Source of the DNA: Prolixibacteraceae bacterium
Lineage (GTDB): Bacteria; Bacteroidota; Bacteroidia; Bacteroidales; Prolixibacteraceae
Length of the DNA: 22,595 nucleotides
Direction of reading: 5' to 3'
Assembly: GCA_027858145.1 (NCBI GenBank)
Contig: JAQIDF010000238.1
Coordinates: 1-22,595, forward strand
The number at the start of each line of letters is the position of its first letter. Positions within the stretch are counted from its first letter, which is position 1. The notes below the pieces were generated by a model. It made no database searches and was not told the origin of the DNA. It was given only the letters and a program-made list of their open reading frames with translations. Made by a program: the position numbers and the translations under genes. Positions 1 through 7,274 of the stretch are shown in pieces.

Positions 1-51
1 GTCAAAATAAATAAAGAAGATATAAATCAGTTAAAGATAAATTTTTTCATA

Positions 52-1503
52 TTAAAATTGAAAATAGATAAATTGATTTTCATTGAAGTTTCCCATAATC
101 ATAATCGTAATAACAATACCTAAATATAGACTGTATCGAATATAATTATTTTTTACTGTAATTATATTTTCAATTGCATATTGTTTATCACGTCCTAACC
201 ATTCAATTATAATAAATATGGTTATTAAAATAATTGTACTAAATGCTAATCCCATCTGAGGGAAACGAGGAAACGATAACAATGATTTTGAAAAAATAGT
301 TGACAAATAATTTAAAGCGTGTCCAATATTTTCTGCTCTAAAAAATACCCAAGCCAAAACAGTTAAACTAAATGTAATACCCATTTGATAAAACTCTTTT
401 AATGTTGGTAAATATTTACCTTGTGCAACGGTATTTGTATTTTGCCTATTCTTATTAAGTAAAAGTAATGGCAAAAAATACAAAGCATTCAATGCTCCCC
501 AAACTATAAAAGTCCAATTTGCACCGTGCCAAAATCCACTAACAATAAATATTGCAAAAGTATTTCTAACTTTCATCCAAGTGCCACCTCGACTACCACC
601 TAATGGAATATATAAATAATCTCGAAACCAAGTTGATAAAGAAATATGCCAACGTCTCCAAAATTCGGCAATATCTCTTGAAAAATATGGAAAAGCAAAA
701 TTTTGTTTAAGATTAAATCCGAAAAGCCTTGATGTTCCAATTGCTATATCAGAATATCCAGAGAAATCACCGTAAATTTGAAATGTGAAGAATAATGCTC
801 CTATTACTAGCGTACTTCCTGAATAATCAGCTGAATTGTTAAATATTTCATTTGCTATTCGTGCTGAATTGTCTGCTATCACTATTTTCTTGAATAGCCC
901 CCATAAAATTTGTCTTAATCCATCTACGGCTTTGTTATACTCAAAAGTTCTTTTTTTATAGAATTGGGGTAATAAATTTGTTGCTCTTTCAATTGGTCCA
1001 GCAACTAACTGAGGAAAGAAACTAACAAATGCAGAAAAAGCAATAAAGTCTTTTGTCGGTTCAAGTTTTCTTTTGTAAACATCAATTGTATAACTCAAAG
1101 TTTGAAATGTGTAAAAACTAATTCCAACAGGTAAAATAATATTTAATCCTTGTGCATTTATTGGTGTTCCAAAAAACGAAAAGGCTGAAACAAAATTGTC
1201 AAGAAAGAAGTTGTAGTATTTGAAAAATCCTAAAAATCCAAGATTTACTAAAATACTAACCCAAAGCAATATTTTTCTTTTCGATATATTTTCTTCATTT
1301 AATAATCTTCTACCAACTGAATAGTCAACCAATGTACTAAATAAAATAAGTGATAAAAATCGCCAATCCCACCAGCCATAAAATGTATAACTCGCAACTA
1401 CTATTAAGTAGTTTTGAAGTTTCAGATTTTTATTTGCAACAAACCAGTATAAGAAAAATACTATTGGTAAAAATATTGCAAAATCTATTGAGTTAAAAAG
1501 CAT
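52..1503 (-). CDS. MBOAT family membrane-bound O-acyltransferase (AlgI/DltB-like)
   Basis: A 483-residue polytopic inner-membrane protein that probably moves an acyl group, typically acetyl, across the membrane onto an extracytoplasmic polymer such as a polysaccharide. The MBOAT signature is clear: FPQLVAGPIE near residue 164, the FWRRWHISLS block with the conserved His near 286, RDYLYIPLGGSRGG near 294, and the catalytic-type His in SGFWHGANW near 326. Hydrophobic segments run through the whole length, and the size is normal for the AlgI/PatA-like group. The ATG start at 1503 gives a standard N-terminus (LFNS.dFaiFlp). Such proteins usually work with an SGNH/AlgJ-like periplasmic transferase. 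None is visible here, but the gene ends only 51 bases from the left edge, so a partner could lie just outside. The acceptor cannot be told from sequence. The family call is very secure and the substrate is unknown. Confidence 0.93.
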   Translation of the reverse strand: MLFNSIDFAIFLPIVFFLYWFVANKNLKLQNYLIVVASYTFYGWWDWRFLSLILFSTLVDYSVGRRLLNEENISKRKILLWVSILVNLGFLGFFKYYNFFLDNFVSAFSFFGTPINAQGLNIILPVGISFYTFQTLSYTIDVYKRKLEPTKDFIAFSAFVSFFPQLVAGPIERATNLLPQFYKKRTFEYNKAVDGLRQILWGLFKKIVIADNSARIANEIFNNSADYSGSTLVIGALFFTFQIYGDFSGYSDIAIGTSRLFGFNLKQNFAFPYFSRDIAEFWRRWHISLSTWFRDYLYIPLGGSRGGTWMKVRNTFAIFIVSGFWHGANWTFIVWGALNALYFLPLLLLNKNRQNTNTVAQGKYLPTLKEFYQMGITFSLTVLAWVFFRAENIGHALNYLSTIFSKSLLSFPRFPQMGLAFSTIILITIFIIIEWLGRDKQYAIENIITVKNNYIRYSLYLGIVITIMIMGNFNENQFIYFQF

Positions 1504-1550
1504 TTATTTTTCTGTTCTTTTAATGTTCGTAATCCTGTTTCTTTGTATGA

Positions 1551-1682
1551 CGCACAACGTTAAGTATAAGAATAGTAGCCGACTGCGTGGCACTTTCCGG
1601 TCAAGTTACGAAAAAGTTGAAGCGGGCTACAACCCTTGAATTTACTACTATTTCGGCTATTATTTTTATATATTGTTATGGC
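1551..1682. repeat. Long imperfect palindrome, attC-like or palindromic mobile element
   Basis: The 192-base gap between MBOAT and the dual-OB gene is largely one imperfect inverted repeat. Bases 1565-1582 and 1653-1670 are 18-base arms that match at 16 positions once one is reverse-complemented (TATAArAATArTAGCCGA). Outside them, GCACAACG (1552-1559) faces TGTTATGGC (1674-1682), so AAC and GTT triplets face each other near the outer ends. About 70 bases lie between the arms and hold smaller stems, e.g. around GGGCTACAACCC (1624-1635). A length near 130 and outer AAC/GTT triplets are features of long integron attC sites, but the outer boxes do not fit the RYYYAAC/GTTRRRY consensus exactly and no integrase gene is present. 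A folded transcript element or a MITE-like remnant is the alternative. The palindrome is seen directly; its identity is inference. Confidence 0.55.
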
Positions 1683-1695
1683 TCGTAATTCCTGT

Positions 1696-2355
1696 TTAGA
1701 ATGGCAAATCATCGGTTTCATTAGAGTTTCTACCTAAATCATACCACCCTGATAATTGCAACCAACATTTCGGTTCTTCATCATCATTAAAAGAAACCCA
1801 CCTTGCAAGAGAAACCCTAATCAACGTTCCTGCTGGAATAATACCAACCTCTTCTTCAAAACCCTTAAATTTAATACTTCGCCAACCATTATTTGATGGA
1901 TATTGATATCTAGTTCCTTTATATTCCTTTTTTGTTAATGGTTTATCACTTATCCAAAAACCAACACTATGACTAGGTATTCCACCATTTTTATCCATAT
2001 ACCCGCTTCCACTTTGCGTCCATTGGATTAACCCATCGAATAAAATATCTGGGCTTCCTTTCCAAATAGGAATGTTCCTTTTTTCTATAAAATCTTTTAC
2101 AGTAATAGAATCCTTAAGTCTTCCTTTAGACACGCGGCTTTTAACTAAAATATCTTCAACATGTGGAGGAGTATTATTACTCCGCTCTTCATATTCAATT
2201 TCCCAAGCCTGATTCGGCTCCAAGTCTGTATCTTCTGGTTGATTGTGTCCATTCATATCAAGAAGGCGAACATATTTACCTTTCAATGTTAAACCTCCTA
2301 TACAACTTTGCCCATTCATGTGGGTTTTTGAGAGAATTAGAACAGTGGATTTCAT
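1696..2355 (-). CDS. Dual OB-fold domain protein (DuOB-type), accessory
   Basis: A 219-residue soluble protein without signal peptide or membrane segment. The N-terminal pattern (LSKT, CIGGL, KGKYVRLLD near residues 8-33) resembles the first OB barrel of the dual-OB proteins, in which a conserved line of the form 'grcvaGi....wvRp' is typical. A second barrel probably covers about residues 95-210 (SVGFW, GIIPAGTLIRVSLARWV, CWLQLSGWY). OB barrels commonly bind nucleic acid or nucleotides, so a nucleic-acid role is plausible but unproven. The ATG (2353-2355) overlaps the stop of the upstream DUF488 gene in an ATGA arrangement, so the two are almost certainly co-translated and likely act together. 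The attC-like palindrome follows the stop codon. The domain was recognised by eye, so the family assignment is fairly sure and the function is not. Confidence 0.7.
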   Translation of the reverse strand: MKSTVLILSKTHMNGQSCIGGLTLKGKYVRLLDMNGHNQPEDTDLEPNQAWEIEYEERSNNTPPHVEDILVKSRVSKGRLKDSITVKDFIEKRNIPIWKGSPDILFDGLIQWTQSGSGYMDKNGGIPSHSVGFWISDKPLTKKEYKGTRYQYPSNNGWRSIKFKGFEEEVGIIPAGTLIRVSLARWVSFNDDEEPKCWLQLSGWYDLGRNSNETDDLPF

Positions 2356-2789
2356 AAATGACGAATGTTATATTTAAAAAGGGACTGTAATTTATCTGTC
2401 ACAATTGAACGGTGGCATGCTTCTGCAGCTTCTTCAACACAAAAAAGAACTACATTGTTAGCTCCAACATTTTCTAAATTTTCAATGAATGTATCAAAAT
2501 CAAAGTTCTTTAGAATTTTGCTTTTATAAGCAAGTCGGAAAACTTGCCCTAATTCTTTTCTATCTCGCTTTTGTTCTCCTTTTTGCAAATCCGCTTCCTT
2601 CTGTAATTCTCTAATTTCCGATGTTGGAGCAAGTTCTAAAACATGGCCATATTTAATTTCTAATTCCGAAAGTTTTTGCTGTAATCTCTGGCTATTAACA
2701 AAAGCATATTTTGAACCACGAACACCTCTTCGTTGTCTGATATCACAAAATGTGTCAATTTTATTTTCTGTCAACTTATTAAAAAACTC
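2352..2789 (-). pseudogene. DUF488 family protein, 5' end removed by the IS insertion
   Basis: The surviving 140-odd residues are the C-terminal three quarters of a DUF488 protein. Visible motifs are DIRQRRGVRGSKYAF (the family's D-x-R block), a basic linker with LGQVFRLAYKSKIL, and the closing VVLFCVEE....ACHR motif that characterises the family. A TTG start at 2774 would give 140 residues, but the frame continues upstream as EFFNKLTENKID, which is the usual helix just before the D-x-R block. It stops being native exactly at the IS terminal repeat (2790) and meets a TAG at 2799-2801 inside it. The family's N-terminal strand (a T-I-G-Y/H type opening) is therefore missing, and the product is probably inactive or at best truncated. 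The stop overlaps the start of the dual-OB gene. Without its promoter, expression would depend on outward reading from the IS. DUF488 function is not established. Confidence 0.8.
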
Positions 2790-2812
2790 GGCTCTATTCT
2801 AATTAAAGGATG
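2790..2812 (+). repeat. IS left terminal inverted repeat
   Basis: The GGCTCT tip is followed by aTTCTAAtTAA, matching the opposite end read inward (GGCTCTgTTCTAAcTAA). The repeat supplies the TAG (2799-2801, minus strand) that closes the DUF488 frame. Confidence 0.8.
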
Positions 2813-2844
2813 ATTTTTATTATCTTCGTGAAAAATTTATACAT

Positions 2845-3912
2845 ATGAGTGCACGGGATGAAATTTTACTGCTATTCACAAGCCTATCGGAGGAAGAGAA
2901 AAGCAAAGTACTTCACGAGCTTAGTCAAGCATCAACAACAGAAGAGACTGTTCGTATTGAGGAAGCTCATGTAGTTTGCTGCCCTCACTGTGAATCTAAG
3001 TTATTCGTAAAGAACGGGAAGCGAGGAGAAATTCAAAAATATAAGTGTAAAGCCTGTTGTAAGGTATTTAGTTCCAAAACAGGAACTACTTTACACCGTT
3101 TGCAAAAAACTGACAAGTTTGAATTGTACAAGTCTTTAATGTTGGAATCTTATTATCCTTTAAAGCAAATAGCCAAGAAGGTTGGTATATCAATTCAGAC
3201 AGCATTCGATTGGAGACATAAGATTTTGTCAGGAACAGCAAAGGATGATAAAGCATTTGAAGGAATTACAGAGATTGATGATATCTGGTTTTTATATAGT
3301 CAGAAGGGCAGGAAAGGTCTGGATTATTCCAGAAAAAGAGGAGGTAGTAAGCGTGCTGGAGATAATGATTTCCAGGCAAAGCTATTAATCACAACCGACA
3401 GGAAGAAAACAACCGACATGTCATTGACCCGGATTGGAAGGCTAAGGAAGGCTGATATAGAAAGGAAAGTAAGTGGTAGATTCTCGGAGGGTTGCGCATT
3501 GGTATCTGATAAACACAGGAGTATTGCAGCATTTGCAAAATCAGAAAACCTAAACCATGTAAGTTTCAAGGCTTCCGAACACTCAGCAGGAGGCGAATAT
3601 CACGTAAACAACATTAACAATATGGCAGAGGGGCTTAAAACTATTATTAATCGTACTTTAAAAGGGGTTTCTACGAAGTACCTTGAAAACTATGCCAACT
3701 GGTATCAGTTAAGAAATAAGAAACTTAATGCCTCAGAAGTGGCGAGAATGTTATTACAAAATAAAAATACAACAAGCATCCATATAAACCGGGAAGCAAG
3801 ATACAAATGGTTTATTGAGAACTTCTCAAGAAGAACCTACAGGTGCCCTGTCAAGAAAACATATCAGTCAATGATAGCTCCTGAAAACTTGGCGAAACTA
3901 AATTTAGTATAA
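2845..3912 (+). CDS. IS1595 family transposase (ISXO2-like DDE domain)
   Basis: A complete 355-residue transposase. An N-terminal zinc ribbon is given by CPHC (46-49) and CKAC (68-71). A helix-turn-helix follows (PLKQIAKKVGISIQTAFDWR, about 105-124). The catalytic domain of the ISXO2/IS1595 type then runs from about 139 to 290: ITEIDD with the first acidic residue near 145, ALVSDKH with the second Asp at 222, an H-V-N-N block near 253-256, and KGVSTKYLENYANWYQ near 273-288, which carries the last catalytic position. All blocks are present in one frame with no stop, so the enzyme could be active. The ATG at 2845 lies 55 bases inside the left repeat. TATCTTCG at 2821-2828 is one base off the Bacteroidota -7 box, but I see no clear -33 partner. 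Confidence 0.93.
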   Translation: MSARDEILLLFTSLSEEEKSKVLHELSQASTTEETVRIEEAHVVCCPHCESKLFVKNGKRGEIQKYKCKACCKVFSSKTGTTLHRLQKTDKFELYKSLMLESYYPLKQIAKKVGISIQTAFDWRHKILSGTAKDDKAFEGITEIDDIWFLYSQKGRKGLDYSRKRGGSKRAGDNDFQAKLLITTDRKKTTDMSLTRIGRLRKADIERKVSGRFSEGCALVSDKHRSIAAFAKSENLNHVSFKASEHSAGGEYHVNNINNMAEGLKTIINRTLKGVSTKYLENYANWYQLRNKKLNASEVARMLLQNKNTTSIHINREARYKWFIENFSRRTYRCPVKKTYQSMIAPENLAKLNLV

Positions 3913-3914
3913 AT

Positions 3915-3937
3915 CAAACGTTAGTTAGAACAGAGCC
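3915..3937 (-). repeat. IS right terminal inverted repeat
   Basis: Read on the minus strand this begins GGCTCTGTTCTAACTAA and mirrors the left end. It begins just after the transposase stop, so the element carries no cargo. Confidence 0.8.
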
Positions 3938-3979
3938 ATAAATGTTAGAAACAAAAAATGTAAAAAGGAACACTAACAA

Positions 3980-4012
3980 TTTGGTCATAATCAACAAAAA
4001 ATCGTTATATTG
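3980..4012 (+). promoter_or_regulatory. Possible promoter of the sensor kinase gene
   Basis: TTTG at 3980-3983 and TATATTG at 4006-4012, 22 bases apart, approximate the Bacteroidota -33 (TTTG) and -7 (TAnnTTTG) boxes. The -7 element lacks one T and the spacer is slightly long. It lies between the IS and the ATG at 4049, which is consistent with the kinase having its own promoter outside the IS. Confidence 0.3.
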
Positions 4013-4048
4013 CTTATTAGGGAAATTATATTTTCATATAACAAAAGA

Positions 4049-7000
4049 ATGTACAAACAAGCCATTTTTTTAATACTTCTAACATTATTCCTTTTAGCTG
4101 CAGATACGCGTGGTGCTGAAGTTATTTATAATCGTAGCGAACAAATAAAGCTAACCCACCTTTACGTATCGGATATCGTTAAGGATAAAGCCGGCTACAT
4201 GTGGCTGGGGACCTCTCGTGGCCTTAATCGTTGGGACGGATACAACTACAAATACTTTTTGAGTGATAAAAACGATTCATCATCCATATCGAACAACCAA
4301 ATAGTATGTTTATTTACTGATAATGAAGGCATGATATGGGTTGGAACTGCAAATGGGTTAAACCTGCTTGACCCGGTGAGTGAAAAATTTACTCATTACC
4401 TTCACGCCCCCAACGATTCCAATTCAATTTCATCAAATTCAATTCGAAGTATAACCGAAGACAAAAATGGTAATTTATGGGTTGGCACTAAAAACGGCTT
4501 AAGTTTCTTTGATAAAGAAAAACAGAAATTTCATCAGGTTAAATTCCCTGCCCCAATTGCCAACGACGAGAACTACAACGAAATAAGAAGCTTATTTTGC
4601 GATTCAAATGGGATTTTATGGGTTGGTTTTAATTATAGTGGAATACTCGCCATCAATTCAAATAGTAATGAAATGCATTTCAAAATGACATGGGATGCCG
4701 AAAACCCGGAAAACTCTTTTATACCCAGCATTAACGATTTTCACGAAACCCAGAATGGCTCAGTATTGATTGCAACATGGGGCATTAAAGTACTTGAGGC
4801 AAATATCGGAAGAAATGGAATAATCATGAAATCATGGGCAGGAAATAAAGCCATTGATTCGGATATTGTAATGTTTGTAAAGGAAGATGACAATAACAAC
4901 ATATGGATCTCTGACTTTTATAATCACATATCATGTATCGACAAAAATTTCAATATTATCAGCCAGCTTGAAACAAACGATACCAAAACAGCTGTTCCTT
5001 CAACGCACATTTCATGCATGAAGAATATTAACAACCGGCTTTGGATCGGAACTTACAATCATGGTTTCTACCAAATAAATTACAAGCAAAAACCGGTATC
5101 ATCTCTGCCTTTTTCTGACACACCGAACCAGAAGGAATCGTTTCAGGTTATGAATTTAACCCATATACCACCCAACAAAATAGCAGTAGCTACGACCAAC
5201 GAAACCCTGTTGATTTATGATGAGGACAAACAAGTATTGGAGAAAATACCACACCCCTACCCATCAACACAATCTGTCCACTTCGATTCAACTTCAGAAG
5301 TTCTTTGGATTGGAAGCTACTCCAATTCCATAATGAAATATAATCTGGAAAAAGAAGAACTAACCAATTATGAACTATTTCCTTCTGATTTTACACAGTT
5401 TTCTATTAATTCAAACGATTCGCTGGTTTTTATATCCTTATGGGCAAACGGGGTACGGATATTCAATAAAAACACGCAACAGGTTTTTTATCCCGGAAAA
5501 AATTCTGATGAAAGATTTTTTTCTTCGCTCGATTTCTTCTTAGATGATGATGTGTTATGGATCGCAACCAACGAAAATGGTATTATGCGATACAACATAA
5601 AACAAAAAGATTTTAAAACGTTTCCAGTACCCTCAACAACTCAAAGTATTTTACCCAGCAACCAATTCAACCTTATTAAAAGACTCAATAATGGTAAGCT
5701 TATTGTAAACTCAATCGAACTTGGACTATGTTATTTTGACCCTCAAAATAAAATTTTCACCCCGGTGGGGGATTCTATTGGGGTTAACGCTTTACATTTT
5801 AAAGCCATAATTGAAGACAACAACGATAATTTATGGCTCATCAGTGAACGTAGCGCCATAAAAACCGATTATGAATTTAAAACCTACTTTGCATACACAG
5901 TCAACGATGGGCTTAAGTATGGGATTGAACACAACGGAGCTACCTATAGTCCACACAGCAACTATATTTATTTAGGAGGGCAACGAGGGCTTCAACGCTT
6001 CTCAATAACCGAAACACTACAAACAAGTTCCTTTCCCGATATTGTTATTACTGGTTTTTCAATATTTGACGAAGATCTTAAACCTGCAAGCAAACAACTC
6101 AATGGTAAAGGCATTAGTTACACCGACACCCTTAAACTCAATTACAATCAGAATTTTATTACCTTGAGTTATTCATCTATGTTATATGATGCACAATCGA
6201 ATAACGAATACCGATACCGCATGGAGGGAGTAAACAATGACTGGCATGTTGTGCCTTATAGTCAGAATTCAATTACATACTCAAACCTTTCCCCGGGAAG
6301 CTATAATTTCTATATTGAAGCATCAAATGAACATGGGGTATGGCCGGACAAATACACCCAGTTAACAATTATTATAACCCCTCCTTTTTGGCAAACTTTA
6401 TGGTTCAAGATATTATTTATCCTGACAATAATTATTGCCGGTGGTTTATACATTCAGCACCGTTTACAGCGCATCACTATAGAAAAGAGGAAGCTTGAGA
6501 AACTTGTATCACAACGCTCTGGAGAATTAATTCTCGAACGTAATAAAGTAATGAATCAAAACAGAGAACTCGAAAAAGCCAACCAATTAAAAAATAAGTT
6601 TTTTAACATTATTGCACACGATCTCCGCTCTCCCATGTCATCAATTGTACAGCTTAGCGAATTACTCCGCGATACCAGGTCAATGTCAGTCCATGACAAA
6701 CAAGAAATAAAAAACAACATCGCACATTCTGCAAATTCAACTATGGAATTGCTTGACGATTTATTGGTATGGGCAAAGAGTCAAAACAGCAACATAGAGT
6801 ACAATATCGTACGTTCAGATATTTATCCGGTTATTGAGCAAGAACGTAAAAATCTTAATTATCAAGCTGACAACAAAGGTGTTATTATTGAAAACAATGC
6901 GGCAAAAAACATATATGCTTATTTCGACATAAGTTCAATCCGCACAATTCTCCGAAACTTAATATCTAATGCTATAAAGTTCTCCCATCCCGGAAAGAAA

Positions 7001-7273
7001 ATCATCATTGGAAACGAAATTAAAAATAACGATGTCATTGTTTCTGTAAAGGATGAGGGAACAGGAATCGCAAAAGATAAAGCGGAAAAACTATTTAAGC
7101 AACAAAATATTGAAAGCACGAGCGGCACTAATGGAGAAACCGGTACTGGATTAGGGTTAAAACTGTGTCATGAATTTATTTCAAAAAACAATGGAGAAAT
7201 ATGGGTAGAAAGTGAGCCGGGCAAAGGTTCTACTTTTTATTTTTCACTCCCTTTGGCCAGCTCACCAGCGTAA
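4049..7273 (+). CDS. Two-component sensor histidine kinase with beta-propeller sensor, no receiver or HTH
   Basis: A 1074-residue inner-membrane sensor kinase. The ATG at 4049 is chosen because it places a signal peptide (MYKQAIFLILLTLFLLAA) at the N-terminus; the longer TTG reading from 4010 adds 13 residues ahead of it. The periplasmic part has many Reg_prop blades (repeated W-[IVL]-G-T..G[LI] motifs, e.g. YMWLGTSRGL, MIWVGTANGL, NLWVGTKNGL), followed by a Y_Y_Y domain (about 663-777). One TM helix (about 786-803) leads to a short coiled coil, HisKA (FNIIAHDLRSP, phospho-acceptor His near 857) and a HATPase with N box (LRNLISNAIKFS), G1 (DEGTGI) and G2 (GTGLGL). The protein ends right after the HATPase, whereas the related regulator at the right of the window continues into receiver and AraC domains. 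No response regulator is adjacent. The ligand is unknown; a glycan is the family precedent. Confidence 0.92.
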   Translation: MYKQAIFLILLTLFLLAADTRGAEVIYNRSEQIKLTHLYVSDIVKDKAGYMWLGTSRGLNRWDGYNYKYFLSDKNDSSSISNNQIVCLFTDNEGMIWVGTANGLNLLDPVSEKFTHYLHAPNDSNSISSNSIRSITEDKNGNLWVGTKNGLSFFDKEKQKFHQVKFPAPIANDENYNEIRSLFCDSNGILWVGFNYSGILAINSNSNEMHFKMTWDAENPENSFIPSINDFHETQNGSVLIATWGIKVLEANIGRNGIIMKSWAGNKAIDSDIVMFVKEDDNNNIWISDFYNHISCIDKNFNIISQLETNDTKTAVPSTHISCMKNINNRLWIGTYNHGFYQINYKQKPVSSLPFSDTPNQKESFQVMNLTHIPPNKIAVATTNETLLIYDEDKQVLEKIPHPYPSTQSVHFDSTSEVLWIGSYSNSIMKYNLEKEELTNYELFPSDFTQFSINSNDSLVFISLWANGVRIFNKNTQQVFYPGKNSDERFFSSLDFFLDDDVLWIATNENGIMRYNIKQKDFKTFPVPSTTQSILPSNQFNLIKRLNNGKLIVNSIELGLCYFDPQNKIFTPVGDSIGVNALHFKAIIEDNNDNLWLISERSAIKTDYEFKTYFAYTVNDGLKYGIEHNGATYSPHSNYIYLGGQRGLQRFSITETLQTSSFPDIVITGFSIFDEDLKPASKQLNGKGISYTDTLKLNYNQNFITLSYSSMLYDAQSNNEYRYRMEGVNNDWHVVPYSQNSITYSNLSPGSYNFYIEASNEHGVWPDKYTQLTIIITPPFWQTLWFKILFILTIIIAGGLYIQHRLQRITIEKRKLEKLVSQRSGELILERNKVMNQNRELEKANQLKNKFFNIIAHDLRSPMSSIVQLSELLRDTRSMSVHDKQEIKNNIAHSANSTMELLDDLLVWAKSQNSNIEYNIVRSDIYPVIEQERKNLNYQADNKGVIIENNAAKNIYAYFDISSIRTILRNLISNAIKFSHPGKKIIIGNEIKNNDVIVSVKDEGTGIAKDKAEKLFKQQNIESTSGTNGETGTGLGLKLCHEFISKNNGEIWVESEPGKGSTFYFSLPLASSPA

Positions 7274-7274
7274 G

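Larger units (their letters stand above)
2790..3937 (+). mobile_element. IS1595-like insertion sequence, 1148 bp
   Basis: The element is bounded by imperfect terminal inverted repeats. The left end at 2790-2812 begins GGCTCTATTCTAATTAA, and the right end at 3915-3937, read inward, begins GGCTCTGTTCTAACTAA. About 18 of the first 23 positions agree. It carries one transposase gene that fills most of its length. IS1595-family elements usually make an 8-base target duplication, but the 8 bases outside each end (aaaaactc on the left, ataaatgt on the right) do not match. The left end interrupts the DUF488 gene. Confidence 0.85.

Noticed and set aside
2163..2357. Small plus-strand ORF opposite the dual-OB and DUF488 genes
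   Set aside because: It is fully antisense to two recognisable coding regions, and its product has no family resemblance.
3938..4009. Missing 5' end of DUF488 on the far side of the IS
   Set aside because: The minus-strand reading here gives no T-I-G-Y/H opening or other DUF488 N-terminal motif, so the insertion is not a simple interruption.
4010..4048. TTG start adding 13 residues to the sensor kinase
   Set aside because: It would place charged residues ahead of a perfectly good signal peptide that begins at the ATG at 4049, and the TTG overlaps the possible -7 promoter box.
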